A stretch of 64,000 nucleotides of DNA from Prorocentrum cordatum (GCA_963575745.1 CAUYUJ010000869.1:467053-531052); one strand, 5' to 3'; positions 22,147 through 32,855 are shown, counted from the first letter of the stretch. The notes: generated by a model from the letters alone, not told the origin. Program-made: numbers and translations.

Positions 22147-23660
22147 TCCGCGCAGCTGATGCTGCGCCGCGCGCGGTTGCGCCACGACGCAACATGCGGC
22201 GGCGGCTGGCGCTCGGGGATGGCAGCGCCCACCGCGCCGCGCGGCGCGGCTGCGGCTGCGGCGCGGCGCAGCGCCACCCGCGCTCCCGCGGCTGCTGCTG
22301 CTCGCCGCAGTCGGGCGCCGCGGCGGCGTCGCTGGCCTCCTCGCCGCAGTCGGGCGCTGCGGCGATGGCGCGCGCGGCGGTGGCACGCGGCGCCTGGCCG
22401 CGGGCGCAGCGGTCGGACGCGGCGCCGGCGGCCGCTGCTTCGGCGCTGGCGGCGGCGGCGGTGGCGGAGGCGGCCGCGCAGGCGGCGCCGTCGCCACGCC
22501 CGCAGCTTGGACGACATAGTCCGATGACGACCGCAACGAGCTATGCTCAATGCGACCGCCATCGAAAGACACGGCGCACACGAGCAATGCTCGCGCGACG
22601 CAACACGACAGGACGACTGACTTGCCTTGGCGACCGCCGCGGCTACTATCTCCCAGTGGGGGTGGGGCAGGCTGACGCCACTTGGGGGTGGGGCGATGCC
22701 AAACCCCCAAGTAGCGTAAGCCTACCCCACCCCTCATCCGATATCATTCCCACATGGCGAGCGATGCTCACCAAACTCACCCATCCCCCGACTTTGTTAC
22801 CCCCTGCGGCCTTCCTGGACATGACCTTGAAGGTGCTGTTCAGGTAGGCACCGAAGGCGCCCGAGGTGGTCTCCGCCCACCGCCACCCAGTGGGCGGCGG
22901 CACGGGCACTCCGTACCCTGTGGGCGGCCACGCCCCCACGCCCTCCTCCTGCGGGGGGCCAATCGACTGGCGGAACTGCGGCGGGCCGTCGCCGTGCATC
23001 CACCGCTCGAGCGGCTCCTCCTCCTGCGCCACGGGCGGCGCCACGGGCGCGACGGGCGCGCAGTCCTCGGTCGCGGGCGGCAGGTCCTACGATCGCAACT
23101 ACCAACGACCTGGCCGATCACATCAGCGATCGAAGATCGCGGCGGCGATCGGCAATTTCGTTGGTAAGCATATATACGAACAAGGCGAGTTTAAAGCTCG
23201 CAGTGGGCTCGTATACATACATACATGAGGAGGGTGATGTACATTTGATACCCGCTGTCCTCCCACATCACCTGCGGGTCGCCGCGCCTGGCCCTCTCGA
23301 GCCTCGCCGCGTCCACCTGATCGATGGTGTCGCCCTGCTGGGACAGGGCGACCGCGCGTGCAACGCGCGCGATGCTGACGCATACCACGCACGAGCAGCG
23401 CTCGCACACGGTCTGCGTGAGCCTGAACGACATCGACCGAGCGAAGCTCGCGACACGACTATGTTAGCCTTGAGCCCGTCGCCAGTCTCCGCCAGCGGGA
23501 ACTCCTCCAGCCAGTCGCCAGTCTCCGCCTCGGGCGCCTGCTGGAGCGCGCAATGACCACAGTTGGGGCACCCCCATGCCCCGATGCGATCACATCGGCG
23601 TCGCAACCCAACTGCTACTACCAGATCACTGTCATCCCATACTGACTCGTCAGTACGGGG
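22125..23660 (-). CDS. Gene D: unidentified protein with a zinc-ribbon-like motif
   Basis: Minus-strand exon-like blocks, in order, are IGAWGCPNCGHCALQQAPEA with TGDWLEEFPLAETGDGLKAN (about 23610-23460), GDTIDQVDAARLERARRGDP with QVMWEDSGYQMYITLL (about 23340-23235), and EEEPLERWMHGDGPPQFRQ with TTSGAFGAYLNSTFKVMSRK (about 23100-22790). A very Ala/Pro-rich stretch ends in DWCDTYK near 22125. CPNC followed by CERC near 23410 could form a zinc ribbon if both are exonic. GCGAGC palindromes at 23392-23404 and 23438-23450 lie in the first gap. Exon borders, start and stop are not fixed, and no family is recognised. Confidence 0.45.
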
Positions 23661-23819
23661 TGGCGGCGATCTTGTAGGAGCGTGTGGGTTGCGACGCCGT
23701 GGGCGCGGCCACTCGGTGGTCATCACACCCGCGCTGGCCTCGCCACCAGCGTCGGCAGGCTCCAAGCCACCGCAGGGGCCCCGTGGGCTCGGAGAAAGGC
23801 AGGGTGGGGAGGGGCGCCC

Positions 23820-24120
23820 TACCGAGCGTCATCCTCCTCATCATCCTCAACATCATCATCCTCATCACCCTGCCCATCATCATCCCCCCACCCTCCGCTC
23901 CGCCTTCTCCTCTGATCACCCGTCTCCGCTCATCCGCCTCCGCTCCTCATCCTTCTCATCCTCCTCCGAGCCTCTTCCCCCCCCCGCTCCTCCTCCGCCG
24001 CTCCGTCTCATCCCCTGATCACCCCCCCACCCTCCTCCTCCTCCTACTGCTCCCCCCATCCTCCTTATGCTCCTCCTCCTGCTCCTCCACTATCCATGCC
24101 GACACCATCCACCGCGGCAG
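23820..24120. other. Pyrimidine-rich TCC/TCA tract
   Basis: TCATCCTCCTCATCATCC-type sequence with no coding signal apart from biased frames. Confidence 0.7.
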
Positions 24121-24379
24121 TCCTGCGTCACACCCCGCGGCGGCGGCGCGGGCTGCTGGCGTTGGCTGAGCCGCGGCGGCTTCACCGCTGGCGCGCGCGG
24201 CACCGCGCTGGTGCTCGCAGCACCTGCGAGAGCAGCCGACCCCCACGCTTCCCCCTGGGGATGCAAATGCCATGCCAAAATGCGCGATACACGCATGTGA
24301 AGGCACGCATGCATGCCTTCACATACGCGCACCGCCTACACGCGGGCATGCCCGCACGTAATGGCGAGAATGCTCGCCG

Positions 24380-24459
24380 ACACACTATACATACATACAT
24401 ACATACATACATACATACATACATACATACATACATACATACATACATGCATACATACA

Positions 24460-24493
<34 letters not shown>

Positions 24494-24700
24494 CATACAT
24501 ACATACATACACACATCCACACATACCCACATACCTGCCTCTATACATGCATACCTACATACCTGCATACATACATACCTACATACCTACATACCTACAT
24601 ACCTACATGCCTACATCCACGCATACATCCATCCACCCATCCACCCTTACATAGATACATAGATACATACACACATACATACATACATACATACATGCTT
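24380..24700. repeat. CATA tetranucleotide array
   Basis: About 300 bp of ACAT repeats, perfect for the first 110 bp and drifting to CTACATAC and CATCCATC variants. The palindrome GGCGAGAATGCTCGCC lies immediately upstream, at 24363-24378. Confidence 0.96.
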
Positions 24701-25407
24701 GACCCCGTCTCCTTCGCCGCGGAGCACGGGCAGGTCGGCAACATGCGCCGCTGGGCACGGGCCGCGCGACGCGCGGCAGCACCACTGGCGCGATGGGGCT
24801 TGCCTAGCCAAAACCGGCTGCATCGTCATCGCCTTCGACGACGGACGGCGGCGTCTTCGATCACGTCATCGCGCTCTCGAAACAGGGCATCGCTCGTCGC
24901 CGCGCACCCTCCCACCGATCCATTGTTACTGTCAGCTGAATCATACCACCTCCACCTTCCCCCCCCCCATCCCAATCACACCCCCGCGTCGACCGTCGCC
25001 ATGCCCCACTCGATGCCAATGGTAGAAGGTCCAGGGCGACGACCAGCGAGATCGACGGGATTGAGCGAATGCGAGTATGATCGCATGCGGCTTGGGCGAG
25101 TGAATGCGAGCATTCTCGCACGCGCGCTCTGTTTACAATAGATCATGCGCGATCTGCTCTCCGCGCACAGGCCCGCCCGAGGAGAAGGGGGAGGGGGAGG
25201 AGGAGGAGGGGGAGGAGGACGAGGAGGACGAGAGGAGGGGGGGGAGGGGGAGGAGGAGGAGGACAAGCTAGGTGCGCTCGCGTCGTATCTGACGTCCTAC
25301 CCCTCCCTCCCATCCGTCACCATGACGCTGATTTTCTCTATCCGCGGACGCGTGTCGTAGCGGACCTGTGGCTCCGCGCGCGCGTGCGTAGTGGGTGGTG
25401 GTGCACG

Positions 25408-25439
<32 letters not shown>

Positions 25440-26017
25440 TGGTTGTGGTGGTGGTGGTGGTGGTGCTGGTGCTGGTGATGGTGCTGGCGATGGGGCTCGT
25501 GCTGGTGGCGGTGCTGGTGCTGGCGGTGGTTGCGATGGTGGTGGTGGTGGCAGTGGCGGCGGTGGTGGTGCGGCGCGGTGGTGGCGGGCGGATGGGCGCG
25601 CGAGAAAGAGGCCCGCGCTGGGGCGAGAACGCCATCCTGAACGACGGAGGCCAAACACCGATCAGAAAATGAGGCCCACGCTGCAGCGGGAGCACGAGTC
25701 GGAACGATTCGGAGGCAGAAATGAGCCGACGAAAACCCGTTTCCCGGGAATCCTGCGTGTAAAAAAACAATACGCGGAGGGCGCTCGGCCCGAAAATGAC
25801 GCCGGCGCCTCAGCGAGAGTCGTTTCCCGGGATTTCCCGGGCATCCTGCGTGTAAAAAAACAATACGCGGAGAGTGCTTGGCCATCACCCGGACGCCATC
25901 AGGGGAAGAGGGAAAGCATTTTCATATTGAATAATTGTGGAGGAGGATGAGGATGAGGAGGAGGAGAAGGAGCGGGAGGAGGAGGAGGAGGGAGGAGGTA
26001 CCGCCGCGCGCGCTGCC
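24701..26017. other. Mostly low-complexity spacer between genes C and D
   Basis: It holds GGA repeats (25185-25262), GTGC/GGTGGT repeats (25408-25580) and GGA again (25940-26000). A frame near 24700-24900 looks mildly protein-like on both strands, but nothing can be named. One GCGAGC-type palindrome is at 25105-25120. Confidence 0.5.
25736..25886 (+). repeat. Direct repeat pair with TTTCCCGGGA...TGCGTGTAAAAAAAC
   Basis: A segment of about 40 bp (TTTCCCGGG, ATCCTGCGTG, poly-A7, CAATACGCGGAG) occurs at 25740-25780 and again at about 25835-25876, roughly 94 bp apart. The second copy has an extra TTTCCCGGG. The function is unknown. Confidence 0.85.
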
Positions 26018-27101
26018 TCAGCCAAGGCGACTGCGCACGCGGCGGACCAAGGGCTTGAAGTCCATGGCCGCCCGCGCAAACTTCTGCCCGTCGTACCCCA
26101 TCACCTGGCGCAGCCGCCACGGCGGGATATCGTTCGCGGCCTTCCAGTCCTTCCACACGGCCGCGACGGACGCGTCGTAGTGGACCTTGCGTGCGTCGCA
26201 CGCGCGCCGGCAACTATACGGCGTGCGAGGCACGCCAGACAACTATACGGCGCGCGAAGCACGCCAGACATGTATACATGTCCGCGCACATCCCCGCACC
26301 TGAACGTTGCCGAGGTGGTCACCATGGATGGCGCCCTCGACCGTCACCCACATCTGATGCGGCGGGTGAGGGCGAAGGTCCTCGTGCAACTTCAGGTTGA
26401 GGTTCTTGACCGTAAAGTAGCGCACGATCAGCCAGTAGCACTCTGGGCACACCACGCGCCTACTCCACGATGTCCGCTACCTGATGGTGGTCAGGTACGA
26501 TGCGTGCGCAATTTGTTGAGGTTCGCTCACCGTGCCCCTCCATGGTAAGCGGCGTACGCGCGCATGCATCTCTGCGAGCATGTCTCGCCACCCACTCCCA
26601 CGCCCGTTAGAGATCTTGATTTGAGACGGCGGCGTGCGACAGCACTTGGGAAGCGTTTGAAAACGTTCAGGTAGGTAGCCTCCTTGTCGTGGCGCGACAC
26701 CTGGGGCTGAAGGAGCGGCCGCCCCGCCGTCTTCACGAATTGCCACTTGCCGATGTTGGCGTTCAAGGACTGAACTGGCACCTTGCGGCCACAGCGCGCT
26801 ACCGATCGATGATCGGACACCCTGATGGCGAGGAACGCTCGCGTGTCGCGCAGCGTGCATGGCGGCACTTGTACAGAACCCGCCCCAACCTGTTGCACAT
26901 GGCGAGCGATGCTCGCGCGCGTCAGTGCGAGCACAGCTCGCAAGTGGAGTGCGACCTAAGGCGCTGACAGTTGTCGTCCAGCGCAGTCTCCGTGAACACC
27001 GCCCCGCCCTTGTGCCGCGCGGTCCGAGGATCGAACAGCGTGACCGACGGGTCCTCGTCTATCGCGAGGAACGCGTACTCGGTGCAGACGAACGCGGCCA
27101 T
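26018..27101 (-). CDS. Gene C: unidentified multi-exon protein of the 22-kb element
   Basis: ATG at 27101 opens MAAFVCTEYAFLAIDEDPSV followed by TLFDPRTARHKGGAVFTET. After an intron (about 26955-26822) come VSDHRSVARCGRKVPVQSLN, ANIGKWQFVKTAGRPLL and ATYLNVFKRFPSAVARRR. Then CPECYWLIVRYFTVKNLN and HQMWVTVEGAIHGDHLGNV (about 26455-26290), and a last exon with AAVWKDWKAANDIPPWRLRQ ending RVRSRLG and a stop at 26018. Palindromes at 26902-26916 and 26927-26941 fall in the first intron. The CPEC pair may bind metal. No family is recognised. It lies between genes B and D on the same strand and ends about 0.2 kb from the next low-complexity spacer. Confidence 0.6.
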
Positions 27102-27339
27102 GGCGCGCGCGGGGGCGCGCGGCGCGGCGCAAACGTGGAAACGATCTGCAATCGCTGCGGCACGGGTCGGGGCGCGATCGACTCCGAGTTGTCGGAAGAG
27201 GTGAGAGGGGGAGGAGGATCAAGATGAGGCGGGGGAGGAGGGGAATGAGGAGGGGTGATGTTAACTGTGTCAGGTGATGGCGGTGGACATGATCGCTTTT
27301 CAACCGAGCGCATGCGCAACCGCGCGGCTCTGTAAACGC

Positions 27340-29345
27340 CTAGGGGTCAACAAAGTGACCAAACAGGTTGACCTGGCGCTTGGGACGCGACGCCGAGGAC
27401 GTCGCCACGGGCGACGCCGAGGGCGACGCCGAGGGCGTCGCCGAGGGCGACGCCTCAGGTGAACACCCACTGTCGGGCATGCTCGGCTGCGGGTGAGCCT
27501 GAGCTGCCGACGCTGTCGCCTCAGGTGAACCCACGCTGTCGACGCAAGCGTCGCTGCTGTGCCTGGCGTCGTAGATAATCTGCAAGTTCGCCTCCGTGAG
27601 GCGAACACCCTCGACGTATTTCTCCCAATCCTGTGGGTATGCCAACTGAACCTACAGTGCAAGGGAAATGTAAAGAAGAAAAGAAAAATGGTGTCAGTAG
27701 GATATCTGCATGCGCGAGCATTGCTCTCGCGTACATGCGAATCTGGACGCCGCGCGGTCCTCGCAATGCGCTGGAGTCGCGTGGGACTCCTTGGGACCTT
27801 CCGCGGTCATGTGCTTCACGACCATGGACCAGATGATTCCACCTGTCGTCTGGGACCGCTTGATCCACTTTACGCTCGGCGACCCCAGCTCAACAGGCGG
27901 GTCGCCGTCGGCCTCGCGCTTGTAGCCGCGATATTGCACGTGAACATCTGGCAGATCAAGAAGTTCATCGCACCTCGCCAACCAAATCAAGAAGTCCGGC
28001 TCCGAGCTATGCTCGAATGGATCACGTGAGACGATAGTCTGTCACACCTAGAGAGCGAGGCTCGCTGCAGCAGAAGCGCTGCACCTTGTGAACCTTCTGT
28101 GGTCGAAGACGTATGGGGGCGCGGGCACGCGCGAGCAGAATGATTGATGCTATCCTCGCTAAAATCTAGGTACAGCTTCTCGCCCTTGTTCGGCGTGGCC
28201 TTGACGAGCAGTTGGGTCGGTCCAAAGGACCGACCCATGCTGTTGAAGGACGGGCACGTGATCACCACACACGTCGGCACTCTGGCCGACAAGTAGAGCT
28301 TGCCCCGACGCCCCGTCGTCACGATTGCCGACGGATCATCGGCCAGTGGGCCCTAGCGGCGGCACAAGTTGCGAGTATGCTCGCATACCGTATTAGATCG
28401 CGAGCGAAGCTCGCATGCACGAAAACTTTTCGGAATGCAACGACCTGCGGCATCTTCTTCTCCATGTGGCCGTCCACTGCCGCGTCGCGCAACGCCGTGA
28501 GCTGGAAGCGCCACTCGGCGCCCTGCATCGGGCTGCCGCTGTGCATGTCATAACCGAGGAACCTATAGCTGGCACATCTGTGCGCATACATACGGCGCGA
28601 ACTACGCGCGACACAAACGACCACAAAAGAAACGGAGCCGAGCAAACTCTCGGCTCTGTTGGTCTATGCGAACGAACTCCTTCTCTTCGATCGCCATCAA
28701 GTCGGGCAGCCACGGGTGCCACTGCTTCACGCCGCTGCCGCCGTAGACCGCCACGGTGTCGCGACGCACCCCCGCAGGGCGAGGGCCCTTCGGCGCCATG
28801 GCGCCCACCGAGCCCGATCCGCCGCGGGCGCACGGCGCGCCGCACTGCTTCGCGGTGCTCGAGGAGCTCGCGCGGCGCACATCACACTCTGCTCACCACG
28901 TGCGTCGATCAAGTGCGCTGCGCTGCCTCGGCGAGCATTCTCGCCACATTGGCACTGATAGCTGTCGTGGCATGGAGGCGGATGGGAGGTGAAGAGAGAG
29001 AGTTTCGAGCGCCCACGCGCTTATAAGCAGTCGCATGGTCGATGTTGGGCAGGGCGTCAGCACAGCTCATGCGCCCCGCCCCCTCCCTCGACCAGGAGCC
29101 TTGCCGCCCTTGCCGCCCTTGACGCCGCTGCCGCCCTTGCCGCCCTTGCCGCCCTTGTCGCCCTTGCTGCCACCCTTGCTGCCCTTGCCGCCCATGTCGC
29201 GGTTGGCGGCGCCGTCGCCGCTGCCGGCTGCGCCACCCGCGCCGCCGCCAATGTCCTGGAGCGGACCCAGAATGAGCTGTCCCTCTATGGTGTCATTCAC
29301 GTTGACCCACGTAGGGAAGCTCACTGCCTTGCCCATGGTTGACAT
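27340..29345 (-). CDS. Gene B: unidentified multi-exon protein with Gly/Lys-rich region
   Basis: ATG at 29345 opens MSTMGKAVSFPTWVNVNDTI followed by EGQLILGPLQ and a Gly/Lys-rich stretch of KGGKGG units that may bind nucleic acid. Later minus-strand blocks are DTVAVYGGSGVKQWHPWLPD (about 28760-28670), FLGYDMHSGSPMQGAEWRFQ with LRDAAVDGHMEKKMPQVVAF (about 28565-28430), KLYLSARVPTCVVITCPSFN (about 28310-28150), VKWIKRSQTTGGIIWSMVVK (about 27960-27770) and YPQDWEKYVEGVRLTEANLQ. It ends RQVNLFGHFVDP with a stop at 27340. A Pro/Ser/Ala-rich linker precedes the end. Palindromes at 28930, 28400, 28370 and 28003 lie between these blocks. The start is only 79 bp from the stop of gene A. No family is recognised. 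Confidence 0.6.
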
Positions 29346-29423
29346 TTCAGTCGAGCGAAGCTCGACTTTGTGGGCCCCCTCGTGGACCAGCTGTACATAC
29401 CAGAATGGGGTCGACGAGAAGAT

Positions 29424-32400
29424 CTACTCCTCGTCGAGGCGGTCACGCTGTTTCCTAAGCGTGGCCGCGTACGCGGTGCCGCCCAGTTCAAGCACGGGCG
29501 GCAGCACGACAGATGCAACGAAGTCTCCGCCAACGGAGATTCGCATGTCGGGCGAGTTCTTGTCGACGCTGATCCTGCATACGCTGCAACGATCTGCAGC
29601 TCGCCGACCTTGAAGGAGGTCTTCGCAATCAAGTTCACCCTGCTATTATCCTGGGCTATACGGGTGGCGTGACGTCACTACATCTGACTGTGTCGCATGC
29701 AGAGCTTAGCTCGCATTGGGGCGGGATCGGGGGGCTTTATAAGTCGTGAGTGCGAGCGTCGTTCGTGAGTTTGCTACACCGCGGGGTATCATGCTGTCTG
29801 TACGCCAACTTTCCCCCGCCGAAGATCTTGACGTCCCCGATGGCGGTGAGTGCGACACGCAGGCGCGCCTTCGTGTCCTCGTTCGCCGCATCCTTATTCC
29901 CATGCCGAAACTTGTCGAGCTGCGCGCAATCGACAACCTGGCACGCACGCATCATACACATCCTCGCCGCCCCGCCCCCTCCCACCCACCAAACAACCAC
30001 TGCCAAGACGATGCGACCCTGTCGGCGGGCAAAGCTCGAATCGTTGGGTCTATGCAACGAATTACAAAAACGAGACCTTGGGTTCGCTTTTCACGACCAC
30101 ATTGTAGCCGTCGAGGACCTCGCTCATCTTCAGCATGATGACATCATCAGACGAACCACGTACGTGGACCGTCTGATCATCGATGGCAGTGATCACGTAG
30201 CTGGTCATCTCCGTATCCTTACGCTTGTCGACGGCGGCGATGGTTGCGCCAACCACGAAACCCTTGGCCTGAAAGGTCAGCGGGTCGACGTCGCCACCGC
30301 CAGATAATGACACGTGCGCCATCCCCAAAGCCTTGCCGAGGGGCGCAAGCTTGGCCTTCTTCGGCGCACGGGCATCGACCTCATCGTCGCCGACGCCTGT
30401 CTCGATGTCGAGCCGCGGCAACGGCACGTTGCGCACACGCAGCCCGTCGGCGTTCATGACCTCCCAGAAGTCGGCCACCACGTCGACCATAGAGGTGCAC
30501 TGCTTGCGCCCTTCGCACGTCTTGCCCAAAACCTGGGCTTGCTACGCGCGCGCGTGCGCAAGCGAACATCGCTCGCCATCGATCGCTTCCTGGCGAGCAT
30601 CGCTCTCGCCCCCGCCCACCGCTTCCGAGCGAGCATTGCTCGACGCCCCCCGCCCCAGTACCATCATGACCAGGCGGATGCCGAGCTGCGACAAGTGCTT
30701 AAGCCTGACGAGCTCGCTGGTGTGCGTGTAGGCCGTCGTGAACTGCCTGCGCGCATGCATGATGCTGGCCGCTCGCACGGCCTTGCTCCTGTTCTTGCCG
30801 CCAGGGGGCATGGACTTGTAGTCAGATGTGCTCAAGAGCGCGATCTCGCCGCCTGGCTCGCCCACCTAGGGGGGGGGGGGGGGCGACGGCAGTTGCGCCT
30901 CGATCACCGCTAATATACACAGCGGGCCCTCCGCGAACTGCAGCTGGCTGGGCGCCTGGGGACTGTCAGCCGCGATGGTGCGCTCTGTGCTGAGGAGCCG
31001 CTCGAACTGCTCGAGGAACGAGCATGGCCCCCTCTTCCCCACCACCCCACGCTCTGACGAAAGCGATGTCCGCACTGCCCCGCCATGGCGGTGATCAGAC
31101 AGTCGTGCAAGGCAAGCAGTTTCCTCGACCCCCCGCCCCCACCCCCCTGCCGCACTCGTGCCTGCCATCCTGTGCCCTCGCCCCGAGGCGGCGGGTGCGC
31201 TCGCCATGGGCGGTGGCGGTCGTGGCGTGAGCCGCGGCGTGAGCCGATTGTCTAGCACGGCAGCTCCCTCCCGAGCTCGTTCAGCATGCCGAGCGCCGCG
31301 ACGCGCTCCACCTTGGCCCAGTCGTCGGCGGTGTCGGGGCTCGTCTGCGCGCGAGCGATGAGCCACACCTTGTTCACTCGCTGCACCGTCGTGGCAACGC
31401 GTGCCGCGCCGTGGTCCGCGTTGCCAGACTGCGCTAGGGGCCTCATGAGCTCGGGGCACCGCGTCACCAACAACGAGCTGATGACGCTGCACCGCAAGCA
31501 GCGCTCGAGCGGCTCTTTGAACGACGGCTGCCACTCACATATGCGAGCCATCGGGACGCGGCCAGACGCGTCCGATATGTCCGCGTTCATGGACCGCCCA
31601 GCGCCGTGGATGCAGCGCAGCGTGGCCGCGGTGTGCGAGCATCGCAGCGTGGCGATCTGAAGCTCGCTGGGATCCTCGATGAGGGGCAGCGGGGGGTCCC
31701 ACCCCACCGACAACTTCACGTTGAAGTCGCGGATCGTGGTGTCGCCGTTAGGGATCCGCTAACCCGCCGTGAGCAGGTTTGCACGCTTGCCGATCCGATC
31801 TTGCGAGATGTCGCTCGCAATAGCGCGCAAGGCACGCATGTCTCGCTTGCGCCGATCTTGCTGCACGAAACACGGACGCGTGCCTTGACAGCAACGGGGG
31901 AATGGCGCAAGCCGAATGGCTCTCGCACGCGAGCGCCTTCGACGTCTCGTCGTCGTCCCAGCCCTTCACCACCAGGATGCCGAGGAGGTCGCGCACGTCG
32001 TAGGGGACGAAGCCCGCGCCGTCCCTGTTGCCAGGGTGCACGGCCGCCTTCGTCGCGTGGACGCGCTTCGACCCGCAGAGGTCGAGGGCCTTGATTGCGC
32101 CCAGGATCCGAGCCTGGAACGCACTGACGCCCTCGACCTCGTTGCCGAGGTGAAACGACTCGATCTGCTCGTTGATGAGCGGCGCCAGCGCGATGGCGCG
32201 CTCCTCCTTTGAGCGCTTGGACCTCACGCCAGCTACACTGGCCTTAGTTACACATGTGCGCATCGCGTGACACTCGGGAGCAAAGCTCGCCATTGGGCAA
32301 GGTTTGCATTATGCGAGCATGCTCGCCAACATTGCAACGCCACAACAACATACCGCGTCACGCGAGCAAACCTCACCGCGGAAACTAAGGCGGATACCTC

Positions 32401-32436
32401 CGACGCGGCCTTGACTGCGTCGCTCGACAGCGCCAT
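29424..32436 (-). CDS. Gene A: multi-exon gene of the 22-kb element
   Basis: This is the best-resolved gene of the element. Exon 1 (32436-32377, MALSSDAVKAASEVSALVSA) joins exon 2 (32242-31937, ASVAGVRSKRSKEER onward) across a 134-nt GT-AG intron. Exon 3 (31758-31259) follows a likely GC donor, and exon 4 begins at 31123 (KLLALHDCLITAMAGQCGH). Later exons include FERLLSTERTIAADSP and GGEIALLSTSDYKSMPPGGK. The exon ending at 30077 joins 29937-29810 and then 29639 onward, all in phase (SEPK|VVDCAQLDKF; FGGGK|VNLIAKTSFK). The last exon needs one base of frame correction near 29582 to reach SPDMRISVGGDFVASVV and a TAG at 29424-29426. From memory, the HPGNRDGAGFVPYDV block resembles an unnamed family common in dinoflagellate genomes. 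The function is unknown. Introns are 134-178 nt and several carry palindromes. Confidence 0.68.
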
Positions 32437-32829
32437 AGCGATCGCGACGCGACTGCTACAGCTCGGGCAAGGGCGGCAGGGGCGGCAAAGGCTGCACCAC
32501 TCGGATCAACACGGCTACAAAAGAACAGAAAACAGAAAACTGAAAAATACATTGGGAAAGAAAGAAGAAACAAAAAACATGAAATTGGACAAAAAACTCT
32601 GTTTGTAATAAAAATACAACTTAAATCGGGAAACAAATCACAACATTCAAAAGTGTTTTGGCGATGTTGCAATTTAGATTCGGATGGTTATCGAATAGTT
32701 TGCTGCATGTTGAGGTCGGATAATTATAAAATAGTTTATGGATGGTTGCGCAAACTATTCATAAACTATCATATGACTATCCTACAACTGTTCATAAATT
32801 AATCATATTCTATTCGATATCTATTCTGA
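32437..32829. other. Right subterminal AT-rich region of the transposon
   Basis: A-rich to about 32600, then AT-rich with repeated AATAGTTT/AAACTATT motifs (about 32692, 32731, 32754 and 32765) that mirror the AACTAT motifs at the left end. No coding is seen. Such repeated subterminal motifs are usual transposase-binding sites. Confidence 0.75.
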
Positions 32830-32853
32830 GATAGTTTGAGGTGGGCCTCAAAG
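32830..32853 (-). repeat. Right terminal inverted repeat
   Basis: 24 bp, the reverse complement of the left end with a single difference (GTGGGC here against GCGGGC expected). It also contains its own TTTGAGG/CCTCAAA hairpin and is followed by TA at 32854-32855. Confidence 0.92.
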
Positions 32854-32855
32854 TA

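Larger units (their letters stand above)
11627..32326. repeat. Dispersed 15-bp palindrome family GCGAGC-NNN-GCTCGC (about 40 copies)
   Basis: Examples with intact arms are 12827-12841, 15971-15985, 16013-16027, 17175-17189, 17221-17235, 17942-17956, 18349-18363, 19672-19686, 20347-20361, 20895-20909, 26902-26916, 26927-26941 and 28400-28414. Many more have one or two changes. The 3-base centre varies (AAC, GAC, GTT, AAA, GAA, ATA, TAA, TTC). Copies often come in pairs 30-120 bp apart and lie in introns or between genes. A sister family with GCGTGC-NNN-GCACGC arms occurs at about 12019-12033, 13193-13207 and 26227-26241. I found no member outside 10719-32853. Confidence 0.88.
10719..32853 (-). 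mobile_element. 22.1-kb DNA transposon with TIRs and TA flanks
   Basis: The left end begins CTTTGAGGCCCGCCTCAAA and the right end is its reverse complement; 23 of 24 terminal bases match. The element is flanked by TA on each side (10717-10718 and 32854-32855). Removing it with one TA restores a normal minisatellite junction (GAGGTCGA-TA-GGTGGAGG). Subterminal AACTAT/ATAGTT motifs occur within about 100-150 bp of both ends. Inside are at least five intron-containing genes, essentially all on the minus strand, including a transposase-like gene. A 15-bp palindrome family appears confined to the element. A 2-bp TA duplication with short TIRs is typical of Tc1/mariner-like and some other DDE superfamilies, but the size and cargo are not. 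The superfamily is unassigned. Confidence 0.88.

Noticed and set aside
11627-32326. CRISPR-like array of palindromic repeats
   Set aside because: Spacing is irregular, the repeats are only 15 bp, there are no cas genes, and the context is a eukaryotic intron-containing element.
10719-32853. Maverick/Polinton or endogenous viral element
   Set aside because: TIRs are 24 bp, the flanking duplication is TA, and no DNA polymerase B, packaging ATPase, protease or capsid-like block was found.
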